Shown one piece after another: positions 16,462-25,293 of a stretch of DNA of 35,604 nucleotides (position 1 is its first letter; every line of letters begins with the position of its first letter). Under the pieces are notes generated by a model. It made no database searches and had not been told where the DNA came from. It was given only the letters and a program-made list of their open reading frames with translations. Origin of the DNA: Variovorax sp. YR752. GTDB lineage: Bacteria; Pseudomonadota; Gammaproteobacteria; Burkholderiales; Burkholderiaceae_C. The translations under genes and the position numbers were made by a program. The stretch covers positions 1 to 35,604 of the forward strand of contig CAMATD010000021.1 of NCBI GenBank assembly GCA_945860785.1. Direction: 5' to 3'.

Positions 16462-17272
16462 ATGGCTGAGAGCGACAAGGTGTTCGCGGGCTCGATCCCG
16501 AAGTTCTACGATACGCTGATGGTTCCCCTGATCTTCGAGGCCTATGCCGCCGACATGGCGGCGCTTGTTGCTGCCTCCTCGCCCGGCTCGGTGCTTGAAA
16601 CGGCGGCCGGCAGCGGCGTGGTCACGCGGGCGCTTGCGCCAAAGCTCGGCGCCGACGCGGCTACGTGGTGACCGATCTCAACCAGGCCATGCTCGACCAT
16701 GCCGTCACCCGGCAGGGGGCGGACAGCCGTATCGAATGGCGGCAGGCGGACGCGCTCGCCCTGCCGTTCGAAGATGCCTCGTTCGACGTCGTTTGCTGCC
16801 AATTCGGTGCGATGTTTTTTCCCGACCGGGTCGCCGGCTACGCTGAGGCGCGTCGCGTGCTGAGGCCAGGCGGGCGCTTTGTCTTCAATGTTTGGGACCG
16901 CATCGAAGAGAACGCCTTTGCCGACGACGTCACCAACGCCGTCGCCACGGTGTTTCCGCACGACCCTCCGCGATTCCTCGCCCGCACGCCGCACGGCTAT
17001 CACGATGTCGCACTGATCCGCGAGGAAGTGAGCCGCGCAGGGTTCACCGACATCGCGATCGAGACACGCGAGAAGGCGAGTCGCGCGTCCTCGGCACGCG
17101 ACTCGCCACTGCCTATTGCCAGGGAACGCCGCTGCGCAACGAAATCGAGGCGCGCGACGCCAGCTTGCTTCAGCTCGCTACGGACCGCGCGACGGAAGCG
17201 ATCGCCAGCCGCTGTGGCGAAGGCCCGGTGACCGGCAAGATTCAGGCGCATGTGATCGTGGCGGCGGGATAG
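16462..17272 (+). pseudogene. class I SAM-dependent methyltransferase, two frameshifts
   Basis: The methyltransferase fold is clear but split over three frames. MAESDKVFAGSIPKFYDTL and VLETAAGSGVVTRALAPKLG (SAM-binding motif I) end at about 16663. VVTDLNQAMLDHAV, FEDASFDVVCCQFGAMFFPD and EARRVLRPGGRFVFNVWD continue in the next frame to about 17102. The third frame gives ATAYCQGTPLRNEIEARD and ends KIQAHVIVAAG at TAG 17272. One missing G near 16663 and one missing base near 17102 repair it to 270 residues, normal for this UbiE-like group. An excellent AAGGAGGT site precedes ATG 16462. The substrate is unknown. It is not linked by spacing to either neighbour. Confidence 0.85.
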
Positions 17273-17323
17273 CGGAGTCCCGGCGCGAAGCTGTTCAAGC
17301 CCCGACTGGCATTTTTGCGATAA

Positions 17324-17361
17324 GCGCGGGCATCTGAGGCGCTGTGGGCTTTTGCCCGCGC
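17324..17361. terminator. hairpin between methyltransferase and sensor kinase
   Basis: GCGCGGGCA at 17324-17332 and TGCCCGCGC at 17353-17361 form a perfect nine-base stem with a 20-base loop. It lies in the 113-base gap between two convergent genes, so it could end transcription from either side. A short T run (TTTT at 17350-17353) overlaps the second arm rather than following it, so it is not a standard intrinsic terminator. Confidence 0.4.
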
Positions 17362-17385
17362 ATACCGCACCGTTGCCTCACCAGA

Positions 17386-19241
17386 TTAGCCACCCGGCGT
17401 AGGCACGAGCACCGGCAGATGCAAACACAGCGACGACTCCCCAGGCCGCGAGCGCAGTGTCAGTGTGCCACCCAGCGCAGCGGCGCGCGCGTGCATGTTC
17501 GTCAATCCCCTGCCGGCGAACTTGGCGCCTGCATCGAAGCCACGGCCGTTGTCGCACAGTCTGACCTCGATGGCTTCACCCGTCGTCGCGCCATCCCCGC
17601 CGCCGACGGGCACCAATCGCGCATTCAGGCTGGCCCGCGTTGCCGCCGAGTGCGTCATCATGTTGGCGAACGCTTCGAACAGCAGCATCTGCATATGGTG
17701 GGACTCACGCGCGCTCCAGCCCGCCATCATCGGCAGGCGGCTGACATCCCAGTGCAGGTCGATGCCGGCGGCCTGCAGGCGCGGCCCGAGCCGGTAGCGC
17801 ACGCTGCCCAGGGTCGAGGCCACGTCGCCCTCGTCGGCATGCATGGCGTCCACCGTGAGCTTGAGCTGGTCCACCGCGTCGCGCAGATGCAGCGTGACAT
17901 CCTCGCGCGCCGCCCCTGGCTGCTGAGCCATCCGCAGCAGCCCCACGAGTTGTCCTCCAAGACCATCGTGCAGGTCCTGCACCAGGCGCTGACGTTCCTC
18001 AAGAGCGCCGCGTGCCTTCTCCCCTTCTCGTTCGCGCGCGAAGGCGGCCTCCAGGGCGGCGTTGCGCTCGGCGAGTTCCGCCTCCAGCGAGACGTTCATT
18101 TACGCCATCGCCCGGGCGTCCTTGCGCATGCGCTCGGCGATGACCCACGCCAGCGTGATGCCGAACTCGACCCAGGCGAAGCGGATCCAGGGCACCATGG
18201 CGTAGGCCTCGGGCGAGGTGCGCATGACCCATACGTCGCGCGCAGCGCACAGCACGATCAACACCACGGCCAGGCCCAGCACGCGGTGCTCCAGCGCAGC
18301 GCCACGCGCAACACGACGACCATCATCGACAGTGCAGCCAGGAGGCACAGCCCCCGCCACAGCGGCATCAGCCACAGCCAGGGCACCATGATGCCCAGCA
18401 CGGCCGCAACCGGCGCCAGCCAGGCCATCAGGCCCAGGATGCGCGCTAGGCGGGTGTGCTCGCGTCCCACCACGGCCAGGGCGAAGCGGCACAGCAGGGG
18501 CACCGCGGCCTGGAACGCCGCCAGCGGCAGCACGCCCCACCAGGGCCAGGCAACGGCACATGCGTGAACAGCACGCGTGCCGTCTGCACCGACCAGAGCA
18601 ATTCGCCCAGACCGTAGTAGAGGTAGATCGGTTCGCGCTGGCGCAGCCACACCAGCAGCGACAGCGCGCCCAGCACGCCGCTCACGATGGCGATGAAGCG
18701 CCCACCGCTGACTTGCCAGAACAGGGCACTTTCGTACTGCGGAAGAATCTCGGCCTCGCTGCCCACCACCACCGGCGACAGCCCGCCCTGCCGCGCAGCC
18801 TGCGCTGCGATGACGATCTCCAAGCGCTGCGGCGAGGCCGACCCCGACGCAGGCAGCACGAAGTACTGCGGTGCAACGGAGGCATCGTCGTAGGGCCCCG
18901 GTGGGAAGGTGCCAAAACTTGCCAGTTCCCGGCCATTGACCGATACGCGAAAACTGTTGCCCAGACGCGGCACGAACAGCGCCAGAGGCGTGGCGGGATC
19001 GGCGCCGGTATCTCGAACGCAAACCGCGCTCGCCATCGACCACACCTTGCCACTCATCCCAGTGATAGGGCAGTGCCACGGTCTGCGGTTCCTGGGCCGG
19101 CGCCTGGCCGCGCAAGGCCAGCGTGAGCTGTGCCTGCTCCACCAGCGTCGCGGCCCGTGCAGAAACGCTCCACCCCAGTCCCACCACCGCGAACATCAGC
19201 AACAGCAGGCGCCACCCGAGCGCTTGATTTCGTAGACCCAT
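17386..19241 (-). pseudogene. 7TM sensor histidine kinase (7TMR-DISM, HisKA_3), multiply broken
   Basis: The order is that of a membrane sensor kinase of about 618 residues. A signal peptide (MGLRNQALGWRLLLLMFAV) leads to a periplasmic jelly-roll-like domain (VPRLGNSFRVSVNGRELASF), several membrane helices (IVSGVLGALSLLVWLRQREP, LPLAAFQAAVPLLCRFALAV), a coiled coil and a HisKA_3 dimer domain with the phospho-acceptor in QDLHDGLGGQLVGLL. Last is a HATPase with DNGRGFDAGAKFAGRGLTN. The frame breaks near 19030 (probably two close shifts), 18553 and 18289, and a TAA stops it at 18100-18102, just before MNVSLEAELAERN. Each break joins perfectly matching halves. No response regulator gene lies beside it. 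Four or more lesions make this the most damaged gene here. Confidence 0.85.
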
Positions 19242-19339
19242 GAAGCGGCCAACTGTAGCAACAGTTTCTTACCAAACCGCCACTTCGGGCCGCAAAGCGA
19301 TCATTTGAAGGGAGCCCGCCCTCAGAGCGTCTCCCAAAC

Positions 19340-19753
19340 CTAGACCAGTCCCAGCAGGTGAACGAGGCTGTAGACAAGGCACACGACCGAGCTCCATACC
19401 CAGAAGGCACTGAGCCGGCGCCGATCGAAGAAGAAGAGCGCCACAACGACGAGCCCGCGCAGCAGGTAGACGGCGGTGATCGCGGGCAGCACGAAAGCCA
19501 GCAGCGGCAGCGGCTGAAGCACACCGGCACCCGAGAGCGCATAGGCGGCCCAGATCGCCAGCATGCAGGCGATCAGCAGCGTGACGATCGACGGATACCA
19601 ATGGCCGGCTGCCGCACCCGAGGCCATGCGTTCGCCGGCCCCGAAGAAGCGGTACCACGCGGGTCCGCCGAAGATGACGCAGATGTGCAGCAGCGCGGCG
19701 ATGCCGCAGAGGATGGCACCGAGGATCAGTGGAATGTTGCGGGGCACAAGCAA
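19340..19753 (-). CDS. four-helix integral membrane protein of unknown function
   Basis: The 137-residue product has four hydrophobic segments: about 8-28 (ILGAILCGIAALLHICVIFG), 52-74 (SIVTLLIACMLAIWAAYALS), 80-108 (LLAFVLPAITAVYLLRGLVV) and 117-137. A conserved-looking FGGPAWYRFFGAGERMA lies between the first two. I recognise it only as a common small proteobacterial membrane protein without a known role. The start is uncertain: TTG 19753 or GTG 19747. It begins about six bases after the PurA-like stop, so it is the last gene of that operon. Confidence 0.75.
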   Translation of the reverse strand: MLVPRNIPLILGAILCGIAALLHICVIFGGPAWYRFFGAGERMASGAAAGHWYPSIVTLLIACMLAIWAAYALSGAGVLQPLPLLAFVLPAITAVYLLRGLVVVALFFFDRRRLSAFWVWSSVVCLVYSLVHLLGLV

Positions 19754-19759
19754 GGTCTT

Positions 19760-21094
19760 TCAGATGCGCTCACGCGCACGCACGGTGTCGCGCGTCGGGC
19801 CGAACGCACCGAAGCACACCGGCAGGCCGCTGAGGGCTTCGGCACGCGCCACCCACTCTTGTGGCGTGGCGATGGTGTCCGGTTCGTAGATGGGCTGTGC
19901 GGCGCTCAGCCGTTGTGTCAGCGCGTGCTGATGGTCGAGATCGGGCACGTCGCTCAGCGGCAGCGACCTGAGACCGGAACCATCGGCGGTGCGATAGCCC
20001 GTGCACCAGCGCAAGCCCGCCCTCTCGATGGCATCGAGAGGGCTCGCCACCAGCCCATCGAGCGGCCCGACCGCCTCGAGCGCATAGCGCAGCAGCACCG
20101 CATCGGGATGGCCGCGGCGGAACACGCCCTGCCAGCCTTCGTCGGCGTTGTGCGGTTCTGCCAGCCGTGCATCGAGTTCGCTGTCGTGCGTGGGCAGCGG
20201 CCCCGGGCCGTGGCGTGTGAGGTAGCTGCGCAGCACGCCAAGGTGCTGGACGGATGCGGTGATGCCCACGTCGCGCAGCACGGCCTCCACGGCCCTCGTG
20301 GAGATGCTGCTCCACGTGGTGTGCGGATGAAAGCCGCGCCACTCGTCGAGCAGCACGCCCTGCGCGCCTTCGAACAGCACGGTACCGGGGCGCGCGAGGC
20401 GTTCGCCGATGGCGTCGGCACTCGCGGGCGGCGATTGGCGCAGGCACGGCATTGCAGCGTCGAGCCAGCGCCGGGCGAACGATGCGTCGTCGAGCAGCGC
20501 CAATTCCTGCGCGGCCTCGGCGTGGAGTGGGGTTGCGTCTGCGAACTCGCGGCGCAGTGCGACGCGCGAAGCCTCCAGCTTTGCAAGCGCGCGTGGGGGA
20601 TACAGCAAGTCACCATAGAGCAAGGCATCGTCGGGCGCAGCCAGCGCCTGCCGCACCGTCTCGCTGACGCTCACACCGCAACTGCCATGCGCCGCAGCTC
20701 CCCTCGCCCACTCACGCAGCCGGCCGGCAGCCTGATGAAACGGCGTGGTCACGCGGCAGCGCGCATCGATCAGCAAGCGCAAGAAGGCATCGGTCACGCC
20801 CACCCGGCGCAGCGCTTCTTCTTCCACGCGCAGCGCCGTCGGATGCACCACCACCGGGCTCGCAAGCACCGTCGCCACGCCCGCATGAAAACTGCCGGCG
20901 CCGAACTGCGAAAAGGTGTGGTGGCGGCCATCGGCCAGCACCACGTTGTGCCCGGCCTGCGCGCCGCCGTTGAAGCGCACCACCGTGTGGGCCTGCCAGG
21001 CACCGCACAGGTGGTCGGTGAAGAGGCCCTTGCCGCAGTCGCCGAAGCCGAGGCCCAGCAGCGAGACGTAGCGCGTGGCGGCAGCGGCAGTCAC
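19760..21094 (-). CDS. divergent adenylosuccinate synthetase paralogue (PurA-like)
   Basis: The 444-residue protein keeps the PurA frame. GFGDCGKG (16-23) stands for the usual WGDEGKG, with the catalytic D19 kept. VVRFNGGAQAGHNVV stands for VVRFQGGNNAGHTVV, with the catalytic H49 kept. VLFEGAQGVLLDEWRGFHPHTT and SYLTRHGPGPLPTHDSELD follow in place of the PurA blocks. PurA makes adenylosuccinate from IMP, aspartate and GTP. The many changes at conserved places, and the company of a kinase and a vWA protein instead of purine genes, suggest a specialised enzyme that uses a similar nucleotide-aspartate chemistry. The GTG at 21094 starts seven bases after the vWA stop; no strong ribosome site is visible, so coupled translation is likely. 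Confidence 0.87.
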   Translation of the reverse strand: MTAAAATRYVSLLGLGFGDCGKGLFTDHLCGAWQAHTVVRFNGGAQAGHNVVLADGRHHTFSQFGAGSFHAGVATVLASPVVVHPTALRVEEEALRRVGVTDAFLRLLIDARCRVTTPFHQAAGRLREWARGAAAHGSCGVSVSETVRQALAAPDDALLYGDLLYPPRALAKLEASRVALRREFADATPLHAEAAQELALLDDASFARRWLDAAMPCLRQSPPASADAIGERLARPGTVLFEGAQGVLLDEWRGFHPHTTWSSISTRAVEAVLRDVGITASVQHLGVLRSYLTRHGPGPLPTHDSELDARLAEPHNADEGWQGVFRRGHPDAVLLRYALEAVGPLDGLVASPLDAIERAGLRWCTGYRTADGSGLRSLPLSDVPDLDHQHALTQRLSAAQPIYEPDTIATPQEWVARAEALSGLPVCFGAFGPTRDTVRARERI

Positions 21095-21101
21095 ACGGCC
21101 A

Positions 21102-22070
21102 TCAGCCGAAGAGCCGCTTCCACCACGAAGACCGTGGCCCGCTGCTGGCCGGTGGCGCGCGACGCGGTGCGGTGGGGTCGAGCAGCGCGGCGTACGCGTC
21201 GAGCGCATGCAGCACGCCGCCGACACGCTCCTTGGCCATGCCGGTCGCGCCCATCACCTTGGCGAGGCCATCGAGGTTGGGCACGGCCTTTTCGGTGAAC
21301 GCGACGATGCCGGCGGCCACGGCGCAGGCGTCGTCGGGTGAGTCCATGCAGATGACGTGATCGCCGAGCAGCTCGCGCCAGCGCGGCTCGCAGCGGCGGC
21401 GGCGCTGTGCGTCGGGAATCAGGAAGAACAGGTTCGTGGTCTCGGCCGCGGCGGCGATGACTTCCTCGATGGGAATGTCCTCGTCGAGCTTCTCGCCGAT
21501 CAGGCCTTCGATCTGGTGGCGCGAGACGGCCGGGTACGGCAGCTCGTCGCCGGTCACGAAGAGGTAGCCGCGCTTCTTGCGCTTGACCCAGCAGTCCATG
21601 TCGGTGTGCTGCGCCATCACGTAGAAGGCCAGCTCGTAGCTTTCTTCGCCGCTGCCGCCACCGCCGCCTTCGAGATAGCTCCAGGTGAGCCACTGGTCCA
21701 TGAGGTTGGCGGTCGATTCGAACTGGCCGACCTGCAGCGGCGCGCGGTCGGAGGTGGCATCGCCGATCGCCATGAACATCAGCTGCGGCTCGGCCACGCC
21801 GCAGTCGGTCAGGAGCTTCATGAAGGTGGGCAGCTCGCGGCGCGCGAGGGTCTGCGGGATGTCGCCCATGGAGCCAGTGACGTCGAGCGCGAACACGATG
21901 CCCAGCGAGTTGGGGTGGTCGGCGTTATCGCGCGACTCGCGCACCTTGAGCCCGTGCGGGTTCATCAGCGCATGCGTGGCGGTTTGCGTGAACACTTCGG
22001 CGCCGGGCTTGGCGGCGCGGTCGGCGATCAGCGCCGTGTGGGCGGCATGCGAGTAGTTTCCGTAGCCCAT
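21102..22070 (-). CDS. von Willebrand factor A domain protein
   Basis: The protein has 322 residues, and the vWA fold fills about 53-270. The metal site (MIDAS) is D63-V-T65-G-S67 in FALDVTGSMGDIP, a DxTxS form of DxSxS. A glycine-rich loop, LEGGGGGSGEESYELAFYVM, and LFVTGDELPYP supply the other metal-site loops. The N-terminus starts MGYGNYSHAAHTAL and has no signal peptide, so it is cytosolic. Such cytosolic vWA proteins act as metal-dependent protein-binding scaffolds, often next to kinases (as TerY does). ATG 22070 has AAGGAG nine bases upstream. It follows the kinase gene by 19 bases and precedes the PurA-like gene by seven. The C-terminal 40 residues are basic (SWWKRLFG end). Confidence 0.9.
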   Translation of the reverse strand: MGYGNYSHAAHTALIADRAAKPGAEVFTQTATHALMNPHGLKVRESRDNADHPNSLGIVFALDVTGSMGDIPQTLARRELPTFMKLLTDCGVAEPQLMFMAIGDATSDRAPLQVGQFESTANLMDQWLTWSYLEGGGGGSGEESYELAFYVMAQHTDMDCWVKRKKRGYLFVTGDELPYPAVSRHQIEGLIGEKLDEDIPIEEVIAAAAETTNLFFLIPDAQRRRRCEPRWRELLGDHVICMDSPDDACAVAAGIVAFTEKAVPNLDGLAKVMGATGMAKERVGGVLHALDAYAALLDPTAPRRAPPASSGPRSSWWKRLFG

Positions 22071-22089
22071 GAGGGTGCTCCTTGGAGTG

Positions 22090-23069
22090 TCAGGCGCCGA
22101 TGCGGGGCGCAGGATCGCAATGAACGAACTGGGTGCGCCGAAGGATTCGCGCGATGCGGTCGAGAGGGCTTGCTCGATGCCCTGCGCGCCGAGACGCTTG
22201 CAGAGGGCTGCGTCTTCGCTGCATTGGCGCAGCAATGCGGCCAGCGGCGCGGGCGTGTGCGCGCCGAGCCCCGGCTCGCCTGCCGCGCCGCCGTGCAGCA
22301 GCGCGCGCACGGTCCACGCGGCTTGCATCAGGTCGCGTCCCGCCACGACCGCATGCGCGGACCCCGAAGCCTGCCGCGCCCGCGACCAGCCGATGAGCAG
22401 CACGCCGTGGTCGCGCGGATGCACGAGCGCATGCGCCGGTGAAAGGTCATGGTGCGCCCAGCCGGCGCCATGCACGAAGGCCAGCACCTCGAGCATGCGG
22501 CGCCAGATCCAGACGGCGTGGCGCGCGTCGATGCCTTGCGGGTTGGCCTGCTGCACATCCTGCAGGCTGCCCCAGAAACCGGCAGGGTGGCGCAGCACCA
22601 GGGCCTGGCGCTAGCCGTCGCTCCAGCCTTCGGCGACACCCACGCCCACCAACTGCGGCAGCCGGCGCGTGAAGTAGGCCGCGCCCGGAATCGAAAGGTC
22701 TTGCAGGGCCTGCAGCACTGCGCCTTCGCGCACCAGCACGTCGTTGTCGGATGGCTCGCGCGCGAGCTTCAGCGTGACGCGCTCGGGCAGTGCACCGAGC
22801 CGCTCGGCAAACAGCACCTCGCTGTGCTCGCCGGTTCCCAGCGTGGCCAGCACGCGGTAGCGCGCGCCGCGCCATTGCACGACGCGTGCACCGCCGCCGG
22901 CTTCGGCATTGGCGCGCAGCAGGGCCGCACGGAAGCTCTCGCGCTCGACCGTTTCCTCGCCGCGTGTGATGGTGGCGCCGCAGTAGCTGCAGTTGACGGT
23001 GCGCCAACGCGCGGCGCGCGGCAAGGGCGCGGAGCATTGGGGGCAGCTCAGTGCGAGCAGCGACAGCAC
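22090..23069 (-). pseudogene. zinc-ribbon protein kinase, in-frame stop and one frameshift
   Basis: A zinc ribbon (C9-PQ-C12 and C27-SY-C30) leads into a eukaryotic-type kinase domain. The glycine loop is LATLGTGEHSEVLFAER, the ATP-binding K101 lies in RVTLKLAREP, and the catalytic loop HHDLSPAHALVH holds D208. Where DFG is expected the sequence reads LLIGWSR, so the magnesium aspartate is absent. A TAG at 22611-22613 (codon 153, between GWSDG and RQALVLRHPAG) interrupts the frame. A missing C near 22128 hides the natural end APQFVHCDPAPRIGA with TGA at 22090; without the repair, the frame would run on into the vWA gene. The restored length is 326. The start is GTG 23069, after AGAGG, nine bases beyond the CorC-like stop. 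If it works, it may phosphorylate the vWA protein. Confidence 0.82.
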
Positions 23070-23077
23070 GGCGGCCT

Positions 23078-24388
23078 CTATTCCTCGCGCGGCGCTGTCG
23101 GGTCGGGCGAGGCCAGCACGCGGTCGATGCGGCGCCCTTCGAGCGCCACGATCTCGAAGCACCAGCCGGCGCAGTCGATGTGCTCGCCCACCGCGGGCAG
23201 ATGGCCCGACACCGACATCAGCAGGCCGGCCACCGTGTTGTAGCGGCCGCGCTCTTCATCGGGCAGTTCGCGGATGCCGAGCCGCGCGCGCAGCTCGGAC
23301 ACGGGCATCAGGCCGTCGAGTTCCCACACGCCATCGGGCCGCTCGCGCGCCCAGGCATCGGTCTGCATTCCGGGCTGCAGCTCACCGGTAATGGCTTCGA
23401 GCAGGTCGCGCGGTGTCATCAGGCCCTGCACCACGCCGTATTCGTCGACCACGAACACCAGCCGGCCGGCGCGGGCGCGGAACTGTTCGAGCAGCTCCAT
23501 GCCGGTGAGCGTCTCGGGCACGAACACGGCCGGCGTCGCCTCCTGGCCGAGCACGCCGGCGTACGCAGAGCCCAGGCGCAGCAGGTGCGCCACGCTGATC
23601 ACGCCCACCACGTCGTCGAGCGAATTGTGGCACACGGGGTACCACGAATGCACGAGGTTGAGCGCGGCCGCATCGGCCACCTTCTGCAGCGCCTGCGACA
23701 CGGAGTTGGAGGCGTCGAGCCATTCGATGTCGGCGCGCGGGATCATCAGCGACGAGAGCCGGCGGTCGTCCAAGTGGAACACGTTGCGCACCATCTGGTG
23801 CTCGTGGTGCTCGATCACGCCGGCGTCCACGCCTTCTTCGAGGCTGGCCGAGATTTCTTCCTCGGTCACCGAACGTGCGGCATTGGCATCGATGCGCAGC
23901 ACGCGAAGCATGGTGGCGGTGGCGCCGGCCAGCAGCCACACGAAGGGCTTGGCGGCCTTGGCCAGGCCGCGCATCGGCCGCGACACGAAGCGCGCCACCG
24001 GCTCGGGGTAGAGCTGGCCGATGCGCTTGGGCACCAGCTCGCCGAAGATGATGGTGAAGAAGGTGATGCAGGTCACGACCACTGCGGTCGAGGCGATGCT
24101 GGCGGGGCCGGCGCCCATGCCCATGTGCTCCATCCACACCGCCAGCGGCGCCGCGAAGGCGGCCTCGCCCACGATACCGCTCAGCATGCCGATCGAGGTG
24201 ATGCCGATCTGCACCGTCGAGAGGAATTGCGTGGGCGATTCCATCAGCTTGAGCGCAGCGACCGCGCCGGTGTCCCCCGTTTCGGCCAGGGCTGCGAGGC
24301 GTGCGCGCCGGCTGGTTGAAAGGGCCATTTCGGACATTGCGAACACTGCATTGAGGGTGGTCAGCAAGGCCAGCAGGAAGACATCCAT
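23078..24388 (-). CDS. CNNM/CorC-HlyC family membrane protein with CBS pair
   Basis: The protein has 436 residues from ATG 24388. The DUF21/CNNM membrane domain fills about 1-190 and includes FLLALLTTLNAVFAMSEMAL and FFTIIFGELVPKRIGQLYPEP. Two CBS repeats (about 200-335; MIPRADIEWLDASNSVSQAL and FVVDEYGVVQGLMTPRDLLE) sense adenine nucleotides, and a CorC-HlyC domain (about 350-430; VWELDGLMPVSELRARLGI) ends the chain. Members are linked to magnesium or cobalt export and membrane stability. An alternative GTG at 24418 would overlap the divergent apaH start. It is the first gene of the minus-strand kinase/vWA/PurA-like run, with a nine-base gap, so it may share its promoter. Confidence 0.92.
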   Translation of the reverse strand: MDVFLLALLTTLNAVFAMSEMALSTSRRARLAALAETGDTGAVAALKLMESPTQFLSTVQIGITSIGMLSGIVGEAAFAAPLAVWMEHMGMGAGPASIASTAVVVTCITFFTIIFGELVPKRIGQLYPEPVARFVSRPMRGLAKAAKPFVWLLAGATATMLRVLRIDANAARSVTEEEISASLEEGVDAGVIEHHEHQMVRNVFHLDDRRLSSLMIPRADIEWLDASNSVSQALQKVADAAALNLVHSWYPVCHNSLDDVVGVISVAHLLRLGSAYAGVLGQEATPAVFVPETLTGMELLEQFRARAGRLVFVVDEYGVVQGLMTPRDLLEAITGELQPGMQTDAWARERPDGVWELDGLMPVSELRARLGIRELPDEERGRYNTVAGLLMSVSGHLPAVGEHIDCAGWCFEIVALEGRRIDRVLASPDPTAPREE

Positions 24389-24411
24389 GAACGGGGGGAG
24401 AGAATGAGGGA

Positions 24412-25275
24412 ATGTCACTTTACTGTATCGGCGACGTGCAGGGCTGCGACCCTGCCCTCCAGCGGCTGCTCGACGAGATCGATTTCTCGCCCAGCCGCGA
24501 CACCCTCGTGCTGCTCGGCGACCTGGTCAACCGGGGCCCGGATTCGGCCGCGGTGCTGCGGCGCGTGCAGGGCTACGGCGCCTCGGCGCGCAGCCTCCTG
24601 GGCAACCACGACCTGCACCTGCTGGGCGTGGCGCACGGCGCGCGCAAGGCCGGCCGCAAGGACACGCTGGCCGACCTGCTGGCCGCGCCCGACAGCGAGG
24701 CCATGCTCGACTGGGTGCGCCAGCAGCACATGGCGCTGCACATGCAGATCGGCCAGGGCGAAAAGGCAGGCGACTTGCTGATGGTCCACGCCGGCGTGCT
24801 GCCGCAATGGACGGTGAGCGACACACTCGCGCTGGCGGCCGAGGTCGAATCGGTGCTGCGCGGCCCGGCGCTGGGCGACTTCCTGCTCACGATGTACGGC
24901 AACGAGCCCGCGCAATGGAGCGACACGCTCAGCGGCAACGCGCGGCTGCGCGCCATCGTCAACGCGCTGACGCGCATCCGCTTCTGCACGCCCGAGGGCG
25001 TGATGGAGTTCGAGAGCAAGGACGGCATGCTCCCCGGCCCCGAAGGCTTCCTGCCGTGGTTCGACGTGCCGGGGCGCAAGACCGCCACGGCCACCGTCGC
25101 CTTCGGCCACTGGTCGACGCTGGGCTGGCTCTCGCGGCCCGACCTGCTCTCGACCGACACGGGCTGCGTCTGGGGCGGTTGCCTGAGCGCCGTGCGCATC
25201 GGCGCGACGCTGGACCAGCGCGAGCTGATCCAGGTGAAGTGCGAGCAGGCGCAGAAGCCGGGCAAGTCCGCCTGA
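24412..25275 (+). CDS. apaH: symmetrical bis(5'-nucleosyl)-tetraphosphatase (Ap4A hydrolase)
   Basis: The 287-residue protein has the metallophosphatase metal motifs in order: GDVQGC (7-12), GDLVNRGPDS (36-45) and GNHDLHLLG (64-72). MVHAGVLPQW and FGHWSTLGWL near the C-terminus give the remaining metal-binding histidines, and DTGCVWGGCLSAVRI is the usual ApaH ending. It splits Ap4A into two ADP and so lowers the dinucleotide alarmone made during stress. Length and motifs are canonical. It is divergent from the CorC-like gene with only 23 bases between the start codons, and convergent with the M20 peptidase gene. Confidence 0.95.
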   Translation: MSLYCIGDVQGCDPALQRLLDEIDFSPSRDTLVLLGDLVNRGPDSAAVLRRVQGYGASARSLLGNHDLHLLGVAHGARKAGRKDTLADLLAAPDSEAMLDWVRQQHMALHMQIGQGEKAGDLLMVHAGVLPQWTVSDTLALAAEVESVLRGPALGDFLLTMYGNEPAQWSDTLSGNARLRAIVNALTRIRFCTPEGVMEFESKDGMLPGPEGFLPWFDVPGRKTATATVAFGHWSTLGWLSRPDLLSTDTGCVWGGCLSAVRIGATLDQRELIQVKCEQAQKPGKSA

Positions 25276-25293
25276 TGAAGAACGCCCGGCCGT

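Noticed and set aside
17344..18567. 407-codon + strand frame opposite the sensor kinase
   Set aside because: Shadow of the kinase gene; no domain seen and the minus strand has HisKA and HATPase motifs.
19760..21094. PurZ-type phage enzyme for 2-aminoadenine DNA
   Set aside because: PurZ enzymes differ from PurA at the catalytic aspartate of the first loop, as far as I recall. Here D19 in GDCGKG is kept, and no phage genes or partner DNA-modification genes are present.
19358..21298. Very long open frame (646 codons) on the + strand opposite the PurA-like gene
   Set aside because: It is the antisense shadow of very GC-rich coding DNA. The translation is Arg/His/Gln-rich without any domain, while the minus strand shows clear PurA motifs.
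21102..22598. Single fused kinase-vWA protein
   Set aside because: The fused frame arises only because a base near 22128 is missing. The natural kinase stop (22090) and an excellent AAGGAG before ATG 22070 show two genes.
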